Below are positions 55,192 to 64,000 of a DNA stretch of 64,000 nt, one piece after another (within the stretch, counting starts at the first letter, position 1; every line of letters starts with the position of its first letter). The notes below the pieces were generated by a model that was given only the letters and a program-made list of their open reading frames with translations, did no database searches and was not told where the DNA came from. The position numbers and the translations under genes were made by a program. The DNA lies in NCBI RefSeq assembly GCF_023898315.1, contig NC_064622.1:165808178-165872177 (forward strand), read 5' to 3'. This DNA is from Schistocerca nitens (taxonomy: Eukaryota > Arthropoda > Insecta > Orthoptera > Acrididae).

Positions 55192-56499
55192 TTTTTTTGA
55201 AGAAGAAGGATGAGTGGTTTTGGTTTCATTGTCTTGTCGATTATGCAGTCCTCACTGACGGACGTTAAATTTAAACGGCCTGTAACTGATACAATTATTT
55301 GTAGTAGGAATATAATTTTGTTGAATACATATGAGATTAATAATTGTAGTGCGTATTTTTGTGTGTAGCCAGTACCTTCCTGTATATGATTCAGTACGTA
55401 ATAATTAAATGTTGCCCTGGCCACTTCTGTGTAGGCTCATTGTTGCAGCGACGCTATGAATGACAAAAATTATATAAGTTCTTCCAACAGTTATATAATA
55501 CTAAAAGTATAAAAAGAATAATTTTAATAATCTGAAAACGGCGTCCTGCAATATTTTTCAATTCATTTTTATTAAGAACAATATTAATAAATCCTTACGC
55601 TGCCATTTCACATAGGCAGCCATCCTGGAACATCCAGCCCCTCAGAAAAAATAACTGAGAATTGTTTAAATGTATTATGGATTTTAATCCATTATGAGTA
55701 GGACGGGTGTCTTCACATTGCGATATGTATGCTATTGTTGGCGATAGCATCCTGAGAAAAATCAGCCGTGGCTTTTAACATACATAAGAGAGAAAAGATT
55801 CATTATTTCCATTTTTCAAAACCATTTCATACAATAAGAATAACGGCACAGTTATCGTTGCATGAATCATTCAATCAATCATTTATTACCATTTAAAATC
55901 ACTCACAGGTCCCACGTAAGCACAGGAAAATGTCTCCCAAAGCTTAATACTGCTCCCACCAGCAAGTGTCCGTGGTGAGCTGCACGTTTCGAAGCGCCGT
56001 TCACTTCGATGACGGCGTTTGTGTAAATGACCATCGACCTAATGTGACAAAAATGTGATCTACACGAAGACCCGACATCATTGATCGACGGTCGAAACCC
56101 GATGGTCCCGTGCCGACTGCAGTCGTAATTGACAACGTCGTTGGGTCAAAATGTGAACACGTAGGGGTGGTTCCTGAGGACCCCATGTTCAACAGTGCAC
56201 AATGAACCGTGTGCTCCGGACCACTTCCGCGTACCGCAGCATTGTGTTGTAAAGCAGTAATAAATTAGAAGAAGTCATTGCCGAACAACGAAAATACAGT
56301 AAGTAATAAACTTTTTTCCTTTCGTCATTTTGTGGGGGTTGTTAGCGTGGAAAAGTTTCGCAAAAGTCATAAATTATGTGTAAAGTTTGTTGGAAGTCAC
56401 AGAGTGCTCTCATTCTCAATTACTGGATGAATAGCGTCTGGGTATTTGCGTGCAGTGAGTTACGCTACTTCAATGTATACACACAATATTTAACGGTAA
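55192..56499. other. No gene seen; unidentified repeat-like patch near 55.95-56.24 kb
   Basis: About 55950-56240 contains CACCAGCAAGTGTCCGTGGT, GATGACGGCGTTTGTG and GATGGTCCCGTGCCGACTGC, a pattern I recall from repeats in other insect sequences. The minus frame (56001-56192) has no known domain. The rest is AT-rich. Confidence 0.35.
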
Positions 56500-56501
56500 T
56501 A

Positions 56502-57923
56502 CACTCCTGGAAATTGAAATAAGAACACCGTGAATTCATTGTCCCAGGAAGGGGAAACTTCATTGACACATTCCTGGGGTCAGATACATCACATGATCAC
56601 ACTGACAGAACCACAGGCACATAGACACAGGCAACAGAGCATGCACAATGTCGGCACTAGTACAGTGTATATCCACCTTTCGCAGCAATGCAGGCTGCTA
56701 TCCTCCCATTGAGACGATCGTAGAGATGCTGGATGTAGTCCTGTGGAACGGCTTGCCATGCCATTTCCACCTGGCGCCTCAGTTGGACCAGCGTTCGTGC
56801 TGGACGTGCAGACCGCGTGAGACGACGCTTCATCCAGTCCCAAACATGCTCAATGGGGGACAGATCCGGAGATCTTGCTGGCCAGGGTAGTTGACTTACA
56901 CCTTCTAGAGCACGTTGGGTGGCACGGGATACATGCGGACGTGCATTGTCCTGTTGGAACACCAAGTTCCCTTGCCGGTCTAGGAATGGTAGAACGATGG
57001 GTTCGATGACGGTTTGGATGTACCGTGCACTATTCAGTGTCCCCTCGACGATCACCAGTGGTGTACGGCCAGTGTAGGAGATCGCTCCCCACACCATGAT
57101 GCCGGGTGTTGGCCCTGTGTGCCTCGGTCGTATACAGTCCTGATTGTGGCGCTCACCTGCACGGCGCCAAACACGCATACGACCATCATTGGCACCAAGG
57201 CAGAAGCGACTCTCATCGCTGAAGACGACACGTCTCCATTCGTCCCTCCATTCACGCCTGTCGCGACACCACTGGAGGCGGGCTGCACGATGTTGGGGCG
57301 TGAGCGGAAGACGGCCTAACGGTGTGCGGGACCGTAGCCCAGCTTCATGGAGACGGTTGCGAATGGTCCTCGCCGATACCCCAGGAGCAACAGTGTCCCT
57401 AATTTGCTGGGAAGTGGCGGTGCGGTCCCCTACGGCACTGCGTAGGATCCAACGGTCTTGGCGTGCATCCGTGCGTCGCTGCGGTCCGGTCCCAGGTCGA
57501 CGGGCACGTGCACCTTCCGCCGACCACTGGCGACAACATCGGTGTACTGTGGAGACCTCACGCCCCACGTGTTGAGCAATTCGGCGGTACGTCCACCCGG
57601 CCTCCCGCATGCCCACTATACGCCCTCGCTCAAAGTCCGTCAACTGCACATACGGTTCACGTCCACGCTGTCGCGGTATGCTACCAGTGTTAAAGACTGC
57701 GATGGAGCTCCGTATGCCACGGCAAACTGGCTGACACTGACGGCGACGGTGCACAAATGCTGCGCAGCTAGCGCCATTCGACGGCCAACACCGCGGTTCC
57801 TGGTGTGTCCGCTGTGCCGTGCGTGTGATCATTGCTTGTACAGCCCTCTCGCAGTGTCCGGAGCAAGTATGGTGGGTCTGACACACCGGTGTCAATGTGT
57901 TCTTTTTTCCATTTCCAGGAGTG
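56502..57923 (-). mobile_element. Tc1-like element, family 1, copy C (1422 bases, best preserved)
   Basis: TA flanks both ends (56500-56501 and 57924-57925). The ends are CACTCCTGGAAATTGAAATA and the complement of CATTTCCAGGAGTG. It has the same length as copy B and no indel against copy A. Confidence 0.97.
56657..57895 (-). CDS. Tc1-like transposase, uninterrupted frame, start codon changed
   Basis: No stop or shift occurs over the whole transposase. It contains the helix-turn-helix (TYRRIAQHVGREVSTVHRC), FSDESRFCLGAND (first Asp), FQQDNARPHVSR (second Asp), SPDLSPIEHVWDW (Glu) and the end GGYTLY. The usual Met-Pro-Arg-Gln-Arg start, intact in copies A and B, is Ile here (ATG to ATA, complement of 57677-57679). 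The open frame reaches back to a TTG at 57895, but that upstream part lies in the 5' leader and is probably not translated. The gene is otherwise complete; whether another start is used cannot be told from sequence. Confidence 0.93.
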   Translation of the reverse strand: MTPVCQTHHTCSGHCERAVQAMITRTAQRTHQEPRCWPSNGASCAAFVHRRRQCQPVCRGIRSSIAVFNTGSIPRQRGREPYVQLTDFERGRIVGMREAGWTYRRIAQHVGREVSTVHRCCRQWSAEGARARRPGTGPQRRTDARQDRWILRSAVGDRTATSQQIRDTVAPGVSARTIRNRLHEAGLRSRTPLGRLPLTPQHRAARLQWCRDRREWRDEWRRVVFSDESRFCLGANDGRMRVWRRAGERHNQDCIRPRHTGPTPGIMVWGAISYTGRTPLVIVEGTLNSARYIQTVIEPIVLPFLDRQGNLVFQQDNARPHVSRATQRALEGVSQLPWPARSPDLSPIEHVWDWMKRRLTRSARPARTLVQLRRQVEMAWQAVPQDYIQHLYDRLNGRIAACIAAKGGYTLY

Positions 57924-57925
57924 TA

Positions 57926-58340
57926 CTTGTCTTACTAGGCTGATGCTTTCAGACAAGTTTGTACTTCTTAATGAGTAGACTCTGACAACGTTTTAAATTT
58001 TTTACTTCCGTCAGTATTTATATGAAATCTCGAAAACCAAATTTTCGTTGCCAGATACATGCAACTGGGTATGTATTCAGTCCCTCGGAATAGCCACTTA
58101 GTAATACGCCCGTACGATGTTCAAACGAATTGGGGGAACAGAAGTATTGCCGTCCGGTATGTTAAATCTATTTTGATACAGGGGATGGTCTTATTACATG
58201 GCTTGAGATATTGGCTTTCAATGTAGGCAACAATTAAAATCATTCACCATTTATTGCATTGTGCATCACAGCGTTGGGTGACTCCTCAGAAGGAAGTGAT
58301 TGTAGGTGTTCCAGTGTGGACTTCGTATTAAGCACACTCA
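57926..58340. other. No gene seen
   Basis: Nothing can be supported here. Confidence 0.4.
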
Positions 58341-58550
58341 CCGAGCGAGGTGGCGCAGTGTGAGGATGATGGTTCAAACCCGCGTCCGGCCAGCCTGATT
58401 TTGGTTTCCCGTGATTTCCCTAAATCGCTTCAGGAATAAGGGGGGATGACTCCTTTGAAAGGGCACGGCCGACGTCATTCCTCATCCTTCCCTAATCCGA
58501 TGGGACCGATGGCCTCACTGTCTGGTCACCTCCCCCCAACTCAACCAACC
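58341..58550 (+). mobile_element. tRNA-headed SINE (GAGCGAGGTGGC-type)
   Basis: The head CCGAGCGAGGTGGCGCAGTG has lost part of the anticodon region before GATGGTTCAAACCCGCGTCC. The body is TTCCCGTGATTTCCCTAAAT, CTTTGAAAGGGCACGGCCG and CCTTCCCTAATCCGATGGGA. AAGCACA at 58330-58336 and 58551-58557 looks like a target duplication. Confidence 0.88.
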
Positions 58551-58599
58551 AAGCACATGCAGTGCGACATATGAATGCAAAGTAAGTTGCAAGGGCAGT

Positions 58600-59565
58600 C
58601 TGTTTGCTTCAAAATGGATGAAGTAGGTCGTGTTGCTGCAGATGCTAATGCCTCTCCAAGTGTCATACATAGGATGTGGAGATGCTACAGGGAGACAAGT
58701 CAGTACACAAGGCGAGATGGACAAGGTTGTTGAAACATTACAATCCCACGTGAAGACCGATATCTCGCCATATATGGGTTGCAGCCTCATACCGACACCA
58801 TCAGAGCACTGCAAGAAGATCTCAGAAGGGCCACTGCAGCCGCTCTGGTCGATCAGACTGTAATGAACAGATTACAGGAAAGGACCTTAACACCCAGATG
58901 TCCTGTTCGAGTACCTCGCTTGACATGACAACATCTTGTAGCTGTCTTCAGTTCTGCCATTCCCATCTCAACTGGCAACTTCACCACTGACGATACGTGT
59001 TATTCACAGACGAGTCCAGATATCCTGTGACGCAAGGCGATGGCTGTGTTCGTGTGCGGAGACTCATGGTGAGAGGTATCGGCCAAATGCCCAGGAAATC
59101 GATAGATTTCCAAGGTTCTGCGATGTTGTGGGGAGGCTTTAGTTCTGACAGCCATACGGATCTTCTGGTAGTCCACGGTCGCCTTATCTCCAGCCAGTAC
59201 AACGAACAGATCCTGTTGGACCTTGTAGTGGCTGCTGCATACGGTGGTGGACCTGGATTACTTCTAGTGCCAGCCCCTATGTGGCTGGCGTCAGCAGGAA
59301 TGTCTTGCGAAGCCTCGACGTAGAAGTAATAGAATGCCCGGCGGTGATTTCCGACCTAAACCCCATAGCGCATATGTGGGACAAGCGTAGCAGACGAGTC
59401 TGGGGACGTCTTGCTCCACCACAGGCTCTCCAAGAACTCTTATTGGCTCTCATTGAACATGGGAACGGATACCACAGGGTGACTTCCGCAGACATTTACG
59501 GAGTATACGACGCAGGTGTCAAGCGGTGACAAACGCTCACGGAGGGCATACACGTTATTAAAGCT
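58600..59565 (+). pseudogene. Tc1-like transposase relic (family 4)
   Basis: Pieces in several frames: DEVGRVAADANASPSVIHRMW (helix-turn-helix, 58617), LFTDESRYPVTQGDG (first Asp, about 59000), MLWGGFSSDSHTDLLVVHGRL (59125), SRNVLRSLDVEV, and ISDLNPIAHMWDK (third block, about 59350). The catalytic Glu of NPIEH is Ala here. Shifts and stops separate the pieces, and the QDNARPH block is damaged (VPAPMWLA). Dead. Confidence 0.85.
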
Positions 59566-59645
59566 CCAATGAAAAGCACCCAGGACAGCACTTTGTTTTC
59601 AGTTTTTTTGTATAAACGATCGAGTATGTAATCGTGTTTTGTCGT

Positions 59646-59847
59646 TCAAAAATGGTTCAAATGGCTCTGAGCACTATGGGACTTAACTTCTAAGGTCATC
59701 AGTCCCCTAGGACTTAGAACTACTTAAACCTAACTAACCTAAGGACATCACACACATCCATGCCCGAGGCAAGATTCGAACCTGCGACCGTAGCGATCGC
59801 GCGGTTCCAGACTGAAGCGCCTAGAACCGCTCGGCCACACCGGCCGG
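59646..59847 (-). mobile_element. tRNA-headed SINE (Leu/Ser-like head)
   Basis: Perfect 13-bp target duplications CGTGTTTTGTCGT lie at 59633-59645 and 59848-59860. On minus the head is GCCGGCCGGTGTGGCCGAGC with GGTTCGAATCTTGCC, and the body is GTCCTTAGGTTAGTTAGG to CTCAGAGCCATTTGAACCAT. Young-looking copy. Confidence 0.95.
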
Positions 59848-60029
59848 CGTGTTTTGTCGTGTTTTCCATTTTTTAAAGATAAAAGTATAATTCGACAAAT
59901 GTATCCAGTCCTCAATTACTGCTCAGTGCAGTGTGGCAGACGCCTAAAAGTCATCTCCCCCTAATTCTTTTGAGCAATCTAAATAGCGAGCGTAAAGAGC
60001 TCTCGTTGAACGTTCGAGGTTGAACTAAT

Positions 60030-60290
60030 CAACGGTTTGTGACCTACCGCGAGGCCGGCCGTGGTCTGTTCGTTAATCGGCGGGCGTGCCAGGAGAAAGT
60101 AGACAGGTGTGGGCCGCCTTGGGCCCCTCCAGCTGGCTCGCTAAGGAAGGTAGCCCGACCACGCGCCCACCCGCATTTCTCGGCGGCTACGCGAGCGTTG
60201 CGGATAGACCGGTCGAGGCCGACCTGCAACGTGCAGTGGCTCCACTACGCTCTCTCACGGCATGCCTTCATGACCCACGCTGAATTCTCG
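60030..60290. other. GC-rich patch, unassigned
   Basis: This is much richer in GC than its surroundings (GCGAGGCCGGCCGTGGTCTG, GGGCCGCCTTGGGCCCCTCC). Frames are open on several strands, but no domain is recognised. It may be part of an unidentified repeat. Confidence 0.3.
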
Positions 60291-60394
60291 CCCTATGGCT
60301 ATTCGCTGTGTATGAGATATACATATTTTCTACTCGCAACATCGTTAGAAGAGCGTTGTGGGACATACAACAGTGAAGATCATTTTGCCACTTA

Positions 60395-61213
60395 CAAGGG
60401 AACCTCCCCATCGCACCCCCCTCAGATTTAGTTATAAGTTGGCACAGTGGATAGGCCTTGAAAAACTGAACACAGATCAATCGAGAAAACAGGGAGAAGT
60501 TGTGTGGAACTATGAAAAAATAAGCAAAATATACAAACTGAGTAGTCCACGTGCAATATATGCAACATCAAGAAAGTGTGAGCTCAGTAGCGCCGTGGTC
60601 CCGTGGTTAGCGTGAGCACCTGCGGTACTAGAGGTCCTTGGTTCAAATTTACCCTCGAATGAAAAATTTATTTTTTTTATTTTCAGACAATTATTATCTG
60701 TCACCAGTGTCGTATAGAATGTATCAGACGTGTTTTCCTGTGGATGAATCTGTTGACCTATGACCTTGCGATCAAATGTTTTCGGTTCCCATTGGAGAGG
60801 CACGTCCTTTCGTCTACTAATCGCACGGTTTTGCGGTGCGGTCGCAAAACACAGACACTAAACTAAACTTATTACAGTGAACAGAGAGGTCAATGAACGA
60901 ACGGACAGATCATAACTTAGCGAAAATGAAGAAAGCAAATTTTTCTCTCGAGGGAAGATTTGAACCAAGGACCTCTCATTTCATAGCTGCTCACGCTAAC
61001 CAAGGGACCACGGCGCTCCTGAGTTCACACTCTCCTTGATGGTGCCTATCTTACGCATGGACTACTCCGTTTGTATATTTTGCTTATTTCTTTCATAGTT
61101 CCACACAACTTCGTCCTGTTTTCTCGATTGTTCTGTGTTCAGTTTTTCAAGGCCTATCCACTGTGCCAACTTATAACTAAATCTGAGGGGGGTGCGATGG
61201 GGGGGTTCCCTTG
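60395..61213. mobile_element. F1 palindromic element with tRNA-like arms, copy 2
   Basis: TTA lies on both sides (60392-60394 and 61214-61216). The ends are CAAGGGAACCTCCCCATCGC and its mirror GCGATGGGGGGGTTCCCTTG. Long arms share TTATAAGTTGGCACAGTGGA, GAAAAACTGAACACAGA and TATACAAACGGAGTAG-type blocks. tRNA-like units lie at about 60590-60660 on plus (GTGGTTAGCGTGAGCACCTG, GGTTCAAATTTACCC) and about 60945-61015 on minus. There is a unique centre of about 250 bases and no coding capacity. Sister of 1375-2294. Confidence 0.8.
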
Positions 61214-61591
61214 TTAGTAGCATTCATATACGAGGGTTGGAACTTTAATAGTGACAACTATTTATTTACAGCTCGTACAAAATAAATACGTATTTCAAAG
61301 TTTTACTGACCTTCAGAGTAGTCACTAGCCTTGTGTATAACCCGTTGCCAGGGATGTGCAAGTCGTAGGATACTCTTAGCAGTGCCATTTGTGTTGACAG
61401 TTCGAGTGGCGCGGTCTATTGCCCAAGGAATTTGTAGCAGTACTGAAGCGAATGCCGTGAAGTGTTTCCTTCAGTTTGGAAATCGAGTTCAACTCACGAG
61501 GGCTTAAGTCAGGGTAGTGCAGTAGGTGGTATAGCACTTAGCAGTCCCATCAGTCAAACAAATCAGTAAAAGCTTTCACTGTGTATGCTTG

Positions 61592-62082
61592 TGTGGTGTC
61601 ACCGCCAGACACCACACTTGCTAGGTGGTAGCCTTTAAATCGGCCGCGGTCCGTTAGTATACGTCGGACCCGCGTGTCGCCACTATCAGTGATTGCAGAC
61701 CGAGCGCCGCCACACGGCAGGTCTAGAGAGACTTCCTAGCACTCGCCCCACTTGTACAACCAACTTTGCTAGCGATGGTACACTGACAAAATACGCTCTC
61801 ATTTGCCGAGACGATAGTTTAGCATAGCCTTCAGCTACGTCATTTGCTACGACCTAGCAAGGCGCCATATTCAGTTACTATTGATATTGTGAATCATGTA
61901 CCGTCAAGAGCGACGTTCATCATTAATGGATTAAAGTTAAGTATTCCACCAGCTACGTCCGTTTTTCTAAATTCTAATTTCCTTGTCCTGTTCCAGACCT
62001 CACGTCAGCCTGCGTGAGCTAAAACGCGTGCATTTCGGCCTCCTCTAGTAACACGGTGTTGGCTCTCCTGCCAACCACAACA
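61592..62082. mobile_element. Solo LTR (491 bases)
   Basis: It starts TGTGGTGTCACCGCCAGACA and ends GCCAACCACAACA. GCTTG at 61587-61591 and 62083-62087 is the 5-bp target duplication. There is no internal sequence, so it is the product of LTR-LTR recombination. I recall this LTR as abundant in Schistocerca. It contains GGACCCGCGTGTCGCCACTA, CTACGACCTAGCAAGGCGCC and TCACGTCAGCCTGCGTGAGC. Confidence 0.93.
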
Positions 62083-62272
62083 GCTTGAGCATTGTCCTGC
62101 AAAATCGTGGTCAGGTTCTGCAGAGTCATCACTTCTGTGTCTATGCTGTTCGTTTTTGGAACACAACCTACGACCAGCTTAGAGACAGAAGTGATGACAC
62201 TTTCTGCAGGACCTGACCATCATTTCGCAGGACAATGCTCAAGCACTCGTAGTGCAAGCTGTTACTGATTTG

Positions 62273-62518
62273 GTGGTGGTGGTTAGTGTTTAACGTCCCG
62301 TCGACAACGAGGTCATTAGAGACGGAGCGCAAGCTCGGGTTAGGGAAGGATTGGGAAGGAAATCGGCCGTGCCCTTTCAAAGGAACCATCCCGGCATTTG
62401 CCTGAAACGATTTAGGGAAATCACGGAAAACCTAAATCAGGATGGCCGGAGACGGGATTGAACCGTCGTCCTCCCGAATGCGAGTCCAGTGTGCTAACCA
62501 CTGCGCCACCTCGCTCGG
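62273..62518 (-). mobile_element. tRNA-headed SINE (GAGCGAGGTGGC-type)
   Basis: Perfect 13-bp target duplications TGTTACTGATTTG lie at 62260-62272 and 62519-62531. On minus the head is CCGAGCGAGGTGGCGCAGTG with GTTAGCACACTGGACTCGC and GGTTCAATCCCGTCTCCGGC. The body contains TTCCGTGATTTCCCTAAATC. The tail consists of CCACCACCA-type repeats. Confidence 0.95.
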
Positions 62519-62887
62519 TGTTACTGATTTGTTTCACTGATGGGGCTGCTAAGTGCTATACCACATACTGCACTCCCCTGACTTAAGCCTTCGTAAGTTC
62601 AGCTCGATTTATAAACTGAAGGAAACACTTCAAGGCATTCGCTTCAGAACTGCTACAAATTCCTCAGGCAATAGAAAGCGCCGCTCGAACTGTCAGTACA
62701 ACTGGCACTGCTAAGAGTATCCTACGACTTCCACATCGCCGGCAACGGGTTATACGCAATGCTGGTGACTACTTTGAAGGTTAGTATAACTATGAGACGC
62801 GTATCTATTTTGTACGAGCTGTAAATAAATAGTTGCCACTATTAAAGTTCCAACCCTCGTACATATCTTTCGCCGCAAGCCACAGTA

Positions 62888-64000
62888 CGAGGCACATTCA
62901 GAAAGTAAGTGTACTATGGCCATAATGGGCTATGTTTTATTAAGTTTTTGAGGGTTGTCAGCAATGAATGGTAGAAGGGGATCCCCTGACCAGAGCGAGC
63001 ACCGCAGGAACACGGTAGTACGTAAACACACGTTCTGTTGTTCAAATGCTTGAAAGATGTCAGTGAGAAATCCCGCCAAGAACAAGCCATTTGCTGAAGG
63101 AAGGAGGAACACTTACCAACTTTTTTCGCGAATCAAAACTGTTTACAGCGAAGGCGCTATCAACAGAACGGGTGTGCTTAAATGGTGTAGGGAGCTTAGT
63201 GGAGGCAGAACAAATTTCATTACGAACAGAGGAGGAGACCTTCTATTTTCACTCATGAATTGGTGCAAAAAATCGAGGAAACTGTTAGTGAAAACCGATG
63301 ATTTATAGTGGATGAAATTTCTGCGATGTTCCCACAACTCTCCAGAACTCTCTCATACGATTCACTCACAGGGACGCTGGGATACTGGAAACTGTGCGTA
63401 AGATGGGTTCCAAAACAGCTGACAGAGTAGCAGAAGAAAAATCGAGTCAGTAGCACCCGCGTGTTTCTTGAGCTAGTTGAACTCAAAAGTGAGGACTTTC
63501 TGAGCTCTGTTGTGACTGGAGATGAAACATGGTGCCTCATTACACACCTGAGACAAAAAGACAGTCGTCGCAGTGGCATCACACCAATTCTCCATCTGCC
63601 AAAAAATTCAGAAGCACAGTTTCGGGCAAAAAGGTCATGGTTTCAGTGGTTTGGGATCTAAAAGATATCATTTTGGTCCAATTTCTGCCTCAGGGGGATA
63701 CCATCAACGCGCAATGATATTGTTAGACCCTAAAATATCCCAAAACTAGCATTCAAAACAAAAGGAGGGGTAGGATGAAGAGAGGAGTGTGTTTGTTGGA
63801 CGACAAAGCCCGTCCTTACACAGCCTTAGCCATCAAAAAGCTCTTGGATCCGTTTGCTTCAGATGTTTTGAACCACTCCCCGTATTCCCCTGACCCGGTG
63901 CCTTCAGATTATCATCTTCACAGTACTCTAAAGGCACACATGAGTGGAATTAAATATGCATTTGATGCGCAAATGCAGATAGAGGTTCTGAAGTGGGGAA
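62888..64000 (+). pseudogene. mariner element relic, leaves the window
   Basis: The left end after TA (62886-62887) is CGAGGCACATTCAGAAAGTA. Transposase pieces: KTVYSEGAINRTGVLKWCRE (helix-turn-helix, about 63140-63200), VVTGDETWCL (first Asp, about 63508), HYTPETKRQSSQW (63535, another frame), CLLDDKARPYTALAIKKLL (second Asp, about 63800) and NHSPYSPDPVPSDYHLHSTLK (third Asp, about 63880). Stops and at least three shifts are present. The right end lies beyond 64000. Confidence 0.88.

Larger units (their letters stand above)
61231..62859. mobile_element. Palindromic mariner derivative with two nested insertions
   Basis: TA lies at 61229-61230 and 62860-62861. The ends CGAGGGTTGGAACTTTAATA and its complement continue as mirror images for about 430 bases per arm once the solo LTR (left arm) and the SINE (right arm) are removed. 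They meet near 62155-62180. Each arm carries a broken transposase 3' part: the right arm on plus reads QDNAQAL and HSPDLSLR, then LKETLQGIRFRTATN. It thus looks like two 3' halves of one mariner joined head to head. Confidence 0.82.

Noticed and set aside
61592..62082. Solo LTR as part of the surrounding palindromic element
   Set aside because: GCTTG is duplicated at its borders and the mirrored arm lacks it, so it is a separate later insertion.

Overview
This is eukaryotic, AT-rich, repeat-dominated DNA. It most likely comes from a large arthropod genome and I would guess an acridid grasshopper such as Schistocerca. The guess rests on recalled repeat families: a solo LTR opening TGTGGTGTCACCGCC, an abundant RTE-type LINE, a SINE body containing GTCCTTAGGTTAGTTAGG, and a Tc1-like element with CACTCCTGGAAAT ends. 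It was not checked against any database. I found no convincing host gene, rRNA, free-standing tRNA or CRISPR array. Almost everything recognisable is a transposable element or a wreck of one.

Layout. 1-6240: a Tc1-like copy cut by the window edge, a palindromic tRNA-like element (family F1), a Tc1-like pseudogene of a second family, and a palindromic element F2. 6240-11650: a tRNA-headed SINE, a mariner relic that itself carries a SINE, then long unassigned DNA with tandem repeats and a CA microsatellite. 11650-14245: a second copy of the Tc1-plus-F2 block, so about 2.3 kb is duplicated from 3900-6235. 14.5-20.7 kb: LINE and transposase relics, a SINE, and a 0.8 kb internally deleted mariner/Tc1-like element with long inverted ends. 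20.7-24 kb: a full-length RTE-type LINE with one frameshift and an 11-bp target duplication. 24-32.6 kb: a SINE, a broken mariner, and an old RTE copy interrupted by a SINE. 32,647-38,477: a non-autonomous LTR retrotransposon flanked by GCCG. Its 5' LTR holds a Tc1-like element and an inverted-tRNA element (F3), and its 3' LTR contains a patch of RTE sequence. 38.5-48.3 kb: mostly unassigned DNA with SINEs and relics. 48,346-55,191: a Russian-doll insertion, where an F3 element bounded by a 13-bp target duplication has been split by three later insertions (a Tx1/L1-like LINE, a small SINE and a CR1/L2-like LINE). 55-64 kb: the best-preserved Tc1-like element, a Tc1 relic, SINEs, a second F1, a palindromic mariner derivative holding a solo LTR and a SINE, and a mariner relic that leaves the window.

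No pathway is encoded. The genes act only in mobilising DNA: DDE transposases act on terminal inverted repeats, and LINE endonuclease/reverse transcriptases copy themselves and probably the SINEs. The most unusual theme is that three unrelated-looking families (F1, F2, F3) are palindromes carrying tRNA-like sequence in inverted arms. Nested insertions and paired empty sites allow much of the order of events to be read from this one window.
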